This document shows, in pieces, positions 36,364 to 49,081 of a stretch of DNA of 64,000 bases. Origin of the DNA: Pisaster brevispinus (taxonomy: Eukaryota; Echinodermata; Asteroidea; Forcipulatida; Asteriidae); NCBI GenBank assembly GCA_023634235.1, contig JAMKCF010000076.1:372001-436000 (forward strand). Direction: 5' to 3'. Both the position numbers and the translations under genes were made by a program. Position 1 is the first letter of the stretch. Each line of letters starts with the position of its first letter. A model generated the notes under the pieces. That model did not search any database and was not told the DNA's origin. It worked only from the letters and a program-made list of their open reading frames with translations.

Positions 36364-39300
36364 ATGGCGTCACTTTTTGCTAGAAAGCTCCTAATTGCCC
36401 AGGTTTTGGGATTTGGCCATGTCCCCAGACAGAAAAGGTCTTCAGGGAAGTCTAGTCTAGAACGCTGCACCGTCAAATCGCACTTTTGTTTTCGACCCCA
36501 AAAATCAAAATGGCGACAGGGTACTACCTGTCAAATATTCCCAAAATTCGACCCCCGGTAACATGGTGATTTTCGGCGATCACTTTTCGCGGACACCTCC
36601 CCCGACGGTGCTGGTTGGAATTTGAAGGCCGCAACCATTTTATTCCATGAATTATTGAGGTTTTTTGGGCAAGAAAGATGGCGTCACTTTTTGCTAGAAA
36701 GCTCCTAATTGCCCAGGTTTTGGGATTTGGCCATGTCCCCACACAGAAAAGGTCTTCAGGGAAGTCTAGTCTAGAACGCTGCACCGTCAAATTGCACTTT
36801 TGTTTTCGACCCCAAAAATCAAAATGGCGACAGGGTACTACCTGTCAAATTTTCCCAAAATTCGACCCCCGGTAACATGGCGATTTTCGGCGATCACTTT
36901 TCGCGGACACCTCCCCCGACGGTGCTGGTTGGAATTTGAAGGCCGCAACCATTTTATTCCATGAATTATTGAGGTTTTTTGGGCAAGAAAGATGGCGTCA
37001 CTTTTTGCTAGAAAGCTCCTAATTGCCCAGGTTTTGGGATTTGGCCATGTCCCCACACAGAAAAGGTCTTCAGGGAAGTCTAGTCTAGAACGCTGCACCG
37101 TCAAATCGCACTTTTGTTTTCGACCCCAAAAATCAAAATGGCGACAGGGTACTACCTGTCAAATATTCCCAAAATTCGACCCCCGGTAACATGGTGATTT
37201 TCGGCGATCACTTTTCGCGGACACCTCCCCCGACGGTGCTGGTTGGAATTTGAAGGCCGCAACCATTTTATTCCATGAATTATTGAGGTTTTTTGGGCAA
37301 GAAAGATGGCGTCACTTTTTGCTAGAAAGCTCCTAATTGCCCAGGTTTTGGGATTTGGCCATGTCCCCACACAGAAAAGGTCTTCAGGGAAGTCTAGTCT
37401 AGAACGCTGCACCGTCAAATCGCACTTTTGTTTTCGACCCCAAAAATCAAAATGGCGACAGGGTACTACCTGTCAAATATTCCCAAAATTCGACCCCCGG
37501 TAACATGGTGATTTTCGGCGATCACTTTTCGCGGACACCTCCCCCGACGGTGCTGGTTGGAATTTGAAGGCCGCAACCATTTTATTCCATGAATTATTGA
37601 GGTTTTTGGGGCAAGAAAGATGGCGTCACTTTTTGCTAGAAAGCTCCTAATTGCCCAGGTTTTGGGATTTGGCCATGTCCCCACACAGAAAAGGTCTTCA
37701 GGGAAGTCTAGTCTAGAACGCTGCACCGTCAAATCGCACTTTTGTTTTCGACCCCAAAAATCAAAATGGCGACAGGGTACTACCTGTCAAATATTCCCAA
37801 AATTCGACCCCCGGTAACATGGCGATTTTCGGCGATCACTTTTCGCGGACACCTCCCCCGACGGTGCTGGTTGGAATTTGAAGGCCGCAACCATTTTATT
37901 CCATGAATTATTGACGTTTTTTGGGCAAGAAAGATGGCGTCACTTTTTGCTAGAAAGCTCCTAATTGCCCAGGTTTTGGGATTTGGCCATGTCCCCACAC
38001 AGAAAAGGTCTTCAGGGAAGTCTAGTCTAGAACGCTGCACCGTCAAATCGCACTTTTGTTTTCGACCCCAAAAATCAAAATGGCGACAGGGTACTACCTG
38101 TCAAATATTCCCAAAATTCGACCCCCGGTAACATGGTGATTTTCGGCGATCACTTTTCGCGGACACCTCCCCCGACGGTGCTGGTTGGAATTTGAAGGCC
38201 GCAACCATTTTATTCCATGAATTATTGAGGTTTTTTGGGCAAGAAAGATGGCGTCACTTTTTGCTAGAAAGCTCCTAATTGCCCAGGTTTTGGGATTTGG
38301 CCATGTCCCCACACAGAAAAGGTCTTCAGGGAAGTCTAGTCTAGAACGCTGCACCGTCAAATCGCACTTTTGTTTTCGACCCCAAAAATCAAAATGGCGA
38401 CAGGGTACTACCTGTCAAATATTCCCAAAATTCGACCCCCGGTAACATGGTGATTTTCGGCGATCACTTTTCGCGGACACCTCCCCCGACGGTGCTGGTT
38501 GGAATTTGAAGGCCGCAACCATTTTATTCCATGAATTATTGAGGTTTTTTGGGCAAGAAAGATGGCGTCACTTTTTGCTAGAAAGCTCCTAATTGCCCAG
38601 GTTTTGGGATTTGGCCATGTCCCCACACAGAAAAGGTCTTCAGGGAAGTCTAGTCTAGAACGCTGCACCGTCAAATCGCACTTTTGTTTTCGACCCCAAA
38701 AATCAAAATGGCGACAGGGTACTACCTGTCAAATATTCCCAAAATTCGACCCCCGGTAGCATGGCGATTTTCGGCGATCACTTTTCGCGGACACCTCCCC
38801 CGACGGTGCTGGTTGGAATTTGAAGGCCGCAACCATTTTATTCCATGAATTATTGAGGTTTTTTGGGCAAGAAAGATGGCGTCACTTTTTGCTAGAAAGC
38901 TCCTAATTGCCCAGGTTTTGGGATTTGGCCATGTCCCCACACAGAAAAGGTCTTCAGGGAAGTCTAGTCTAGAACGCTGCACCGTCAAATCGCACTTTTG
39001 TTTTCGACCCCAAAAATCAAAATGGCGACAGGGTACTACCTGTCAAATATTCCCAAAATTCGACCCCCGGTAACATGGCGATTTTCGGCGATCACTTTTC
39101 GCGGACACCTCCCCCGACGGTGCTGGTTGGAATTTGAAGGCCGCAACCATTTTATTCCATGAATTATTGAGGTTTTTTGGGCAAGAAAGATGGCGTCACT
39201 TTTTGCTAGAAAGCTCCTAATTGCCCAGGTTTTGGGATTTGGCCATGTCCCCACACAGAAAAGGTCTTCAGGGAAGTCTAGTCTAGAACGCTGCACCGTC

Positions 39301-42300
39301 AAATCGCACTTTTGTTTTCGACCCCCAAAATCAAAATGGCGACAGGGTACTACCTGTCAAATATTCCCAAAATTCGACCCCCGGTAACATGGTGATTTTC
39401 GGCGATCACTTTTCGCGGACACCTCCCCCGACGGTGCTGGTTGGAATTTGAAGGCCGCAACCATTTTATTCCATGAATTATTGAGGTTTTTTGGGCAAGA
39501 AAGATGGCGTCACTTTTTGCTAGAAAGCTCCTAATTGCCCAGGTTTTGGGATTTGGCCATGTCCCCACACAGAAAAGGTCTTCAGGGAAGTCTAGTCTAG
39601 AACGCTGCACCGTCAAATCGCACTTTTGTTTTCGACCCCAAAAATCAAAATGGCGACAGGGTACTACCTGTCAAATATTCCCAAAATTCGACCCCCGGTA
39701 ACATGGCGATTTTCGGCGATCACTTTTCGCGGACACCTCCCCCGACGGTGCTGGTTGGAATTTGAAGGCCGCAACCATTTTATTCCATGAATTATTGAGG
39801 TTTTTTGGGCAAGAAAGATGGCGTCACTTTTTGCTAGAAAGCTCCTAATTGCCCAGGTTTTGGGATTTGGCCATGTCCCCACACAGAAAAGGTCTTCAGG
39901 GAAGTCTAGTCTAGAACGCTGCACCGTCAAATCGCACTTTTGTTTTCGACCCCAAAAATCAAAATGGCGACAGGGTACTACCTGTCAAATATTCCCAAAA
40001 TTCGACCCCCGGTAACATGGTGATTTTCGGCGATCACTTTTCGCGGACACCTCCCCCGACGGTGCTGGTTGGAATTTGAAGGCCGCAACCATTTTATTCC
40101 ATGAATTATTGAGGTTTTTTGGGCAAGAAAGATGGCGTCACTTTTTGCTAGAAAGCTCCTAATTGCCCAGGTTTTGGGATTTGGCCATGTCCCCACACAG
40201 AAAAGGTCTTCAGGGAAGTCTAGTCTAGAACGCTGCACCGTCAAATCGCACTTTTGTTTTCGACCCCAAAAATCAAAATGGCGACAGGGTACTACCTGTC
40301 AAATATTCCCAAAATTCGACCCCCGGTAACATGGCGATTTTCGGCGATCACTTTTCGCGGACACCTCCCCCGACGGTGCTGGTTGGAATTTGAAGGCCGC
40401 AACCATTTTATTCCATGAATTATTGAGGTTTTTTGGGCAAGAAAGATGGCGTCACTTTTTGCTAGAAAGCTCCTAATTGCCCAGGTTTTGGGATTTGGCC
40501 ATGTCCCCACAAAGAAAAGGTCTTCAGGGAAGTCTAGTCTAGAACGCTGCACCGTCAAATCGCACTTTTGTTTTCGACCCCAAAAATCAAAATGGCGACA
40601 GGGTACTACCTGTCAAATATTCCCAAAATTCGACCCCCGGTAACATGGTGATTTTCGGCGATCACTTTTCGCGGACACCTCCCCCGACGGTGCTGGTTGG
40701 AATTTGAAGGCCGCAACCATTTTATTCCATGAATTATTGAGGTTTTTTGGGCAAGAAAGATGGCGTCACTTTTTGCTAGAAAGCTCCTAATTGCCCAGGT
40801 TTTGGGATTTGGCCATGTCCCCACACAGAAAAGGTCTTCAGGGAAGTCTAGTCTAGAACGCTGCACCGTCAAATCGCACTTTTGTTTTCGACCCCAAAAA
40901 TCAAAATGGCGACAGGGTACTACCTGTCAAATATTCCCAAAATTCGACCCCCGGTAACATGGCGATTTTCGGCGATCACTTTTCGCGGACACCTCCCCCG
41001 ACGGTGCTGGTTGGAATTTGAAGGCCGCAACCATTTTATTCCATGAATTATTGAGGTTTTTTGGGCAAGAAAGATGGCGTCACTTTTTGCTAGAAAGCTC
41101 CTAATTGCCCAGGTTTTGGGATTTGGCCATGTCCCCACACAGAAAAGGTCTTCAGGGAAGTCTAGTCTAGAACGCTGCACCGTCAAATCGCACTTTTGTT
41201 TTCGACCCCAAAAATCAAAATGGCGACAGGGTACTACCTGTCAAATATTCCCAAAATTCGACCCCCGGTAACATGGCGATTTTCGGCGATCACTTTTCGC
41301 GGACACCTCCCCCGACGGTGCTGGTTGGAATTTGAAGGCCGCAACCATTTTATTCCATGAATTATTGAGGTTTTTTGGGCAAGAAAGATGGCGTCACTTT
41401 TTGCTAGAAAGCTCCTAATTGCCCAGGTTTTGGGATTTGGCCATGTCCCCACAAAGAAAAGGTCTTCAGGGAAGTCTAGTCTAGAACGCTGCACCGTTAA
41501 ATCGCACTTTTGTTTTCGACCCCAAAAATCAAAATGGCGACAGGGTACTACCTGTCAAATATTCCCAAAATTCGACCCCCGGTAACATGGTGATTTTCGG
41601 CGATCACTTTTCGCGGACACCTCCCCCGACGGTGCTGGTTGGAATTTGAAGGCCGCAACCATTTTATTCCATGAATTATTGAGGTTTTTTGGGCAAGAAA
41701 GATGGCGTCACTTTTTGCTAGAAAGCTCCTAATTGCCCAGGTTTTGGGATTTGGCCATGTCCCCACACAGAAAAGGTCTTCAGGGAAGTCTAGTCTAGAA
41801 CGCTGCACCGTCAAATCGCACTTTTGTTTTCGACCCCAAAAATCAAAATGGCGACAGGGTACTACCTGTCAAATATTCCCAAAATTCGACCCCCGGTAAC
41901 ATGGCGATTTTCGGCGATCACTTTTCGCGGACACCTCCCCCGACGGTGCTGGTTGGAATTTGAAGGCCGCAACCATTTTATTCCATGAATTATTGAGGTT
42001 TTTTGGGCAAGAAAGATGGCGTCACTTTTTGCTAGAAAGCTCCTAATTGCCCAGGTTTTGGGATTTGGCCATGTCCCCACAAAAAAAGGTCTTCAGGGAA
42101 GTCTAGTCTAGAACGCTGCACCGTCAAATCGCACTTTTGTTTTCGACCCCAAAAATCAAAATGGCGACAGGGTACTACCTGTCAAATATTCCCAAAATTC
42201 GACCCCCGGTAACATGGTGATTTTCGGCGATCACTTTTCGCGGACACCTCCCCCGACGGTGCTGGTTGGAATTTGAAGGCCGCAACCATTTTATTCCATG

Positions 42301-45300
42301 AATTATTGAGGTTTTTTGGGCAAGAAAGATGGCGTCACTTTTTGCTAGAAAGCTCCTAATTGCCCAGGTTTTGGGATTTGGCCATGTCCCCACACAGAAA
42401 AGGTCTTCAGGGAAGTCTAGTCTAGAACGCTGCACCGTCAAATCGCACTTTTGTTTTCGACCCCAAAAATCAAAATGGCGACAGGGTACTACCTGTCAAA
42501 TATTCCCAAAATTCGACCCCCGGTAACATGGTGATTTTCGGCGATCACTTTTCGCGGACACCTCCCCCGACGGTGCTGGTTGGAATTTGAAGGCCGCAAC
42601 CATTTTATTCCATGAATTATTGAGGTTTTTTGGGCAAGAAAGATGGCGTCACTTTTTGCTAGAAAGCTCCTAATTGCCCAGGTTTTGGGATTTGGCCATG
42701 TCCCCACACAGAAAAGGTCTTCAGGGAAGTCTAGTCTAGAACGCTGCACCGTCAAATCGCACTTTTGTTTTCGACCCCAAAAATCAAAATGGCGACAGGG
42801 TACTACCTGTCAAATATTCCCAAAATTCGACCCCCGGTAACATGGTGATTTTCGGCGATCACTTTTCGCGGACACCTCCCCCGACGGTGCTGGTTGGAAT
42901 TTGAAGGCCGCAACCATTTTATTCCATGAATTATTGAGGTTTTTTGGGCAAGAAAGATGGCGTCACTTTTTGCTAGAAAGCTCCTAATTGCCCAGGTTTT
43001 GGGATTTGGCCATGTCCCCACACAGAAAAGGTCTTCAGGGAAGTCTAGTCTAGAACGCTGCACCGTCAAATCGCACTTTTGTTTTCGACCCCAAAAATCA
43101 AAATGGCGACAGGGTACTACCTGTCAAATATTCCCAAAATTCGACCCCCGGTAACATGGTGATTTTCGGCGATCACTTTTCGCGGACACCTCCCCCGACG
43201 GTGCTGGTTGGAATTTGAAGGCCGCAACCATTTTATTCCATGAATTATTGAGGTTTTTTGGGCAAGAAAGATGGCGTCACTTTTTGCTAGAAAGCTCCTA
43301 ATTGCCCAGGTTTTGGGATTTGGCCATGTCCCCACACAGAAAAGGTCTTCAGGGAAGTCTAGTCTAGAACGCTGCACCGTCAAATCGCACTTTTGTTTTC
43401 GACCCCAAAAATCAAAATGGCGACAGGGTACTACCTGTCAAATATTCCCAAAATTCGACCCCCGGTAACATGGTGATTTTCGGCGATCACTTTTCGCGGA
43501 CACCTCCCCCGACGGTGCTGGTTGGAATTTGAAGGCCGCAACCATTTTATTCCATGAATTATTGAGGTTTTTTGGGCAAGAAAGATGGCGTCACTTTTTG
43601 CTAGAAAGCTCCTAATTGCCCAGGTTTTGGGATTTGGCCATGTCCCCACACAGAAAAGGTCTTCAGGGAAGTCTAGTCTAGAACGCTGCACCGTCAAATC
43701 GCACTTTTGTTTTCGACCCCAAAAATCAAAATGGCGACAGGGTACTACCTGTCAAATATTCCCAAAATTCGACCCCCGGTAACATGGTGATTTTCGGCGA
43801 TCACTTTTCGCGGACACCTCCCCCGACGGTGCTGGTTGGAATTTGAAGGCCGCAACCATTTTATTCCATGAATTATTGAGGTTTTTTGGGCAAGAAAGAT
43901 GGCGTCACTTTTTGCTAGAAAGCTCCTAATTGCCCAGGTTTTGGGATTTGGCCATGTCCCCACACAGAAAAGGTCTTCAGGGAAGTCTAGTCTAGAACGC
44001 TGCACCGTCAAATCGCACTTTTGTTTTCGACCCCAAAAATCAAAATGGCGACAGGGTACTACCTGTCAAATATTCCCAAAATTCGACCCCCGGTAACATG
44101 GTGATTTTCGGCGATCACTTTTCGCGGACACCTCCCCCGACGGTGCTGGTTGGAATTTGAAGGCCGCAACCATTTTATTCCATGAATTATTGAGGTTTTT
44201 TGGGCAAGAAAGATGGCGTCACTTTTTGCTAGAAAGCTCCTAATTGCCCAGGTTTTGGGATTTGGCCATGTCCCCACACAGAAAAGGTCTTCAGGGAAGT
44301 CTAGTCTAGAACGCTGCACCGTCAAATCGCACTTTTGTTTTCGACCCCAAAAATCAAAATGGCGACAGGGTACTACCTGTCAAATATTCCCAAAATTCGA
44401 CCCCCGGTAACATGGCGATTTTCGGCGATCACTTTTCGCGGACACCTCCCCCGACGGTGCTGGTTGGAATTTGAAGGCCGCAACCATTTTATTCCATGAA
44501 TTATTGAGGTTTTTTGGGCAAGAAAGATGGCGTCACTTTTTGCTAGAAAGCTCCTAATTGCCCAGGTTTTGGGATTTGGCCATGTCCCCACACAGAAAAG
44601 GTCTTCAGGGAAGTCTAGTCTAGAACGCTGCACCGTCAAATCGCACTTTTGTTTTCGACCCCAAAAATCAAAATGGCGACAGGGTACTACCTGTCAAATA
44701 TTCCCAAAATTCGACCCCCGGTAACATGGTGATTTTCGGCGATCACTTTTCGCAGACACCTCCCCCGACGGTGCTGGTTGGAATTTGAAGGCCGCAACCA
44801 TTTTATTCCATGAATTATTGAGGTTTTTTGGGCAAGAAAGATGGCGTCACTTTTTGCTAGAAAGCTCCTAATTGCCCAGGTTTTGGGATTTGGCCATGTC
44901 CCCACACAGAAAAGGTCTTCAGGGAAGTCTAGTCTAGAACGCTGCACCGTCAAATCGCACTTTTGTTTTCGACCCCAAAAATCAAAATGGCGACAGGGTA
45001 CTACCTGTCAAATATTCCCAAAATTCGACCCCCGGTAACATGGTGATTTTCGGCGATCACTTTTCGCGGACACCTCCCCCGACGGTGCTGGTTGGAATTT
45101 GAAGACCGCAACCATTTTATTCCATGAATTATTGAGGTTTTTTGGGCAAGAAAGATGGCGTCACTTTTTGCTAGAAAGCTCCTAATTGCCCAGGTTTTGG
45201 GATTTGGCCATGTCCCCACACAGAAAAGGTCTTCAGGGAAGTCTAGTCTAGAACGCTGCACCGTCAAATCGCACTTTTGTTTTCGACCCCAAAAATCAAA

Positions 45301-48294
45301 ATGGCGACAGGGTACTACCTGTCAAATATTCCCAAAATTCGACCCCCGGTAACATGGCGATTTTCGGCGATCACTTTTCGCGGACACCTCCCCCGACGGT
45401 GCTGGTTGGAATTTGAAGGCCGCAACCATTTTATTCCATGAATTATTGAGGTTTTTTGGGCAAGAAAGATGGCGTCACTTTTTGCTAGAAAGCTCCTAAT
45501 TGCCCAGGTTTTGGGATTTGGCCATGTCCCCACAAAGAAAAGGTCTTCAGGGAAGTCTAGTCTAGAACGCTGCACCGTCAAATCGCACTTTTGTTTTCGA
45601 CCCCAAAAATCAAAATGGCGACAGGGTACTACCTGTCAAATATTCCCAAAATTCGACCCCCGGTAACATGGTGATTTTCGGCGATCACTTTTCGCGGACA
45701 CCTCCCCCGACGGTGCTGGTTGGAATTTGAAGGCCGCAACCATTTTATTCCATGAATTATTGAGGTTTTTTGGGCAAGAAAGATGGCGTCACTTTTTGCT
45801 AGAAAGCTCCTAATTGCCCAGGTTTTGGGATTTGGCCATGTCCCCACACAGAAAAGGTCTTCAGGGAAGTCTAGTCTAGAACGCTGCACCGTCAAATCGC
45901 ACTTTTGTTTTCGACCCCAAAAATCAAAATGGCGACAGGGTACTACCTGTCAAATATTCCCAAAATTCGACCCCCGGTAACATGGCGATTTTCGGCGATC
46001 ACTTTTCGCGGACACCTCCCCCGACGGTGCTGGTTGGAATTTGAAGGCCGCAACCATTTTATTCCATGAATTATTGAGGTTTTTTGGGCAAGAAAGATGG
46101 CGTCACTTTTTGCTAGAAAGCTCCTAATTGCCCAGGTTTTGGGATTTGGCCATGTCCCCACAAAGAAAAGGTCTTCAGGGAAGTCTAGTCTAGAACGCTG
46201 CACCGTCAAATCGCACTTTTGTTTTCGACCCCAAAAATCAAAATGGCGACAGGGTACTACCTGTCAAATATTCCCAAAATTCGACCCCCGGTAACATGGT
46301 GATTTTCGGCGATCACTTTTCGCGGACACCTCCCCCGACGGTGCTGGTTGGAATTTGAAGGCCGCAACCATTTTATTCCATGAATTATTGAGGTTTTTTG
46401 GGCAAGAAAGATGGCGTCACTTTTTGCTAGAAAGCTCCTAATTGCCCAGGTTTTGGGATTTGGCCATGTCCCCACAAAGAAAAGGTCTTCAGGGAAGTCT
46501 AGTCTAGAACGCTGCACCGTCAAATCGCACTTTTGTTTTCGACCCCCAAAATCAAAATGGCGACAGGGTACTACCTGTCAAATATTCCCAAAATTCGACC
46601 CCCGGTAACATGGTGATTTTCGGCGATCACTTTTCGCGGACACCTCCCCCGACGGTGCTGGTTGGAATTTGAAGGCCGCAACCATTTTATTCCATGAATT
46701 ATTGAGGTTTTTTGGGCAAGAAAGATGGCGTCACTTTTTGCTAGAAAGCTCCTAATTGCCCAGGTTTTGGGATTTGGCCATGTCCCCACACAGAAAAGGT
46801 CTTCAGGGAAGTCTAGTCTAGAACGCTGCACCGTCAAATCGCACTTTTGTTTTCGACCCCCAAAATCAAAATGGCGACAGGGTACTACCTGTCAAATATT
46901 CCCAAAATTCGACCCCCGGTAACATGGCGATTTTCGGCGATCACTTTTCGCGGACACCTCCCCCGACGGTGCTGGTTGGAATTTGAAGGCCGCAACCATT
47001 TTATTCCATGAATTATTGAGGTTTTTTGGGCAAGAAAGATGGCGTCACTTTTTGCTAGAAAGCTCCTAATTGCCCAGGTTTTGGGATTTGGCCATGTCCC
47101 CACACAGAAAAGGTCTTCAGGGAAGTCTAGTCTAGAACGCTGCACCGTCAAATCGCACTTTTGTTTTCGACCCCAAAAATCAAAATGGCGACAGGGTACT
47201 ACCTGTCAAATATTCCCAAAATTCGACCCCCGGTAACATGGTGATTTTCGGCGATCACTTTTCGCGGACACCTCCCCCGACGGTGCTGGTTGGAATTTGA
47301 AGGCCGCAACCATTTTATTCCATGAATTATTGAGGTTTTTTGGGCAAGAAAGATGGCGTCACTTTTTGCTAGAAAGCTCCTAATTGCCCAGGTTTTGGGA
47401 TTTGGCCATGTCCCCACACAGAAAAGGTCTTCAGGGAAGTCTAGTCTAGAACGCTGCACCGTCAAATCGCACTTTTGTTTTCGACCCCAAAAATCAAAAT
47501 GGCGACAGGGTACTACCTGTCAAATATTCCCAAAATTCGACCCCCGGTAACATGGTGATTTTCGGCGATCACTTTTCGCAGACACCTCCCCCGACGGTGC
47601 TGGTTGGAATTTGAAGGCCGCAACCATTTTATTCCATGAATTATTGAGGTTTTTTGGGCAAGAAAGATGGCGTCACTTTTTGCTAGAAAGCTCCTAATTG
47701 CCCAGGTTTTGGGATTTGGCCATGTCCCCACACAGAAAAGGTCTTCAGGGAAGTCTAGTCTAGAACGCTGCACCGTCAAATCGCACTTTTGTTTTCGACC
47801 CCAAAAATCAAAATGGCGACAGGGTACTACCTGTCAAATATTCCCAAAATTCGACCCCCGGTAACATGGTGATTTTCGGCGATCACTTTTCGCGGACACC
47901 TCCCCCGACGGTGCTGGTTGGAATTTGAAGGCCGCAACCATTTTATTCCATGAATTATTGAGGTTTTTTGGGCAAGAAAGATGGCGTCACTTTTTGCTAG
48001 AAAGCTCCTAATTGCCCAGGTTTTGGGATTTGGCCATGTCCCCACACAGAAAAGGTCTTCAGGGAAGTCTAGTCTAGAACGCTGCACCGTCAAATCGCAC
48101 TTTTGTTTTCGACCCCAAAAATCAAAATGGCGACAGGGTACTACCTGTCAAATATTCCCAAAATTCGACCCCCGGTAACATGGCGATTTTCGGCGATCAC
48201 TTTTCGCGGACACCTCCCCCGACGGTGCTGGTTGGAATTTGAAGGCCGCAACCATTTTATTCCATGAATTATTGAGGTTTTTTGGGCAAGAAAG
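36364..48294 (+). repeat. Zone mixing ATGGCGATT and ATGGTGATT monomers
   Basis: The third ATGGCG of the monomer is ATGGTG in many copies. Around 39.4-41.0 kb the two forms alternate, giving a two-monomer pattern; from about 42.2 to 44.3 kb seven consecutive monomers are ATGGTG. Other markers are CCACAAAGAAAAGG (near 40508, 41450, 45531, 46159 and 46473), CGCAGACACC (near 44752 and 47578, nine monomers or 2826 bp apart) and GACCCCCAAAATC (near 39320, 46541 and 46855). Spacing 42016-42329 is 313 because of CACAAAAAAAGG. Confidence 0.85.
42329..44212 (+). repeat. Run of apparently identical monomers
   Basis: Six consecutive monomers (42329, 42643, 42957, 43271, 43585 and 43899) show no difference that I can see, and their conceptual translations on both strands are the same. 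All carry ATGGTGATT. This suggests very recent amplification of a single monomer. Confidence 0.8.
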
Positions 48295-49081
48295 ATGGCG
48301 TCACTTTTTGCTAGAAAGCTCCTAATTGCCCAGGTTTTGGGATTTGGCCATGTCCCCACACAGAAAAGGTCTTCAGGGAAGTGTAGTCTAGAACGCTGCG
48401 TCGTCAAATCGCACTTTTGTTTTCGACCCCAAAAATCAAAATGGCGACAGGGTACTACCTGTCAAATATTCCCAAAATTCGACCCCCGGTAACATGGCGA
48501 TTTTCGGCGATCACTTTTCGCGGACACCTCCCCCGACGGTGCTGGTTGGAATTTGAAGGCCGCAACCATTTTATTCCATGAATTATTGAGGTTTTTTGGG
48601 CAAGAAAGATGGCGTCACTTTTTGCTAGAAAGCTCCTAATTGCCCAGGTTTTGGGATTTGGCCATGTCCCCACACAGAAAAGGTCTTCAGGGAAGTGTAG
48701 TCTAGAACGCTGCGTCGTCAAATCGCACTTTTGTTTTCGACCCCAAAAATCAAAATGGCGACAGGGTACTACCTGTCAAATATTCCCAAAATTCGACCCC
48801 CGGTAACATGGCGATTTTCGGCGATCACTTTTCGCGGACACCTCCCCCGACGGTGCTGGTTGGAATTTGAAGGCCGCAACCATTTTATTCCATGAATTAT
48901 TGAGGTTTTTTGGGCAAGAAAGATGGCGTCACTTTTTGCTAGAAAGCTCCTAATTGCCCAGGTTTTGGATTTGGCCATGTCCCCACACAGAAAAGGTCTT
49001 CAGGGAAGTGTAGTCTAGAACGCTGCGTCGTCAAATCGCACTTTTGTTTTCGACCCCAAAAATCAAAATGGCGACACGGTA
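48295..49081 (+). repeat. Three-monomer run with private GTGTAGTC / CTGCGTCG variant
   Basis: Monomers 48295, 48609 and 48923 all carry GGGAAGTGTAGTCTAG and GAACGCTGCGTCGTC in place of GGGAAGTCTAGTCTAG and GAACGCTGCACCGTC. The variant was not seen elsewhere, so this is a local tandem triplication. The third copy has lost one base (GGTTTTGGATTT), giving spacing 313. Confidence 0.9.
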
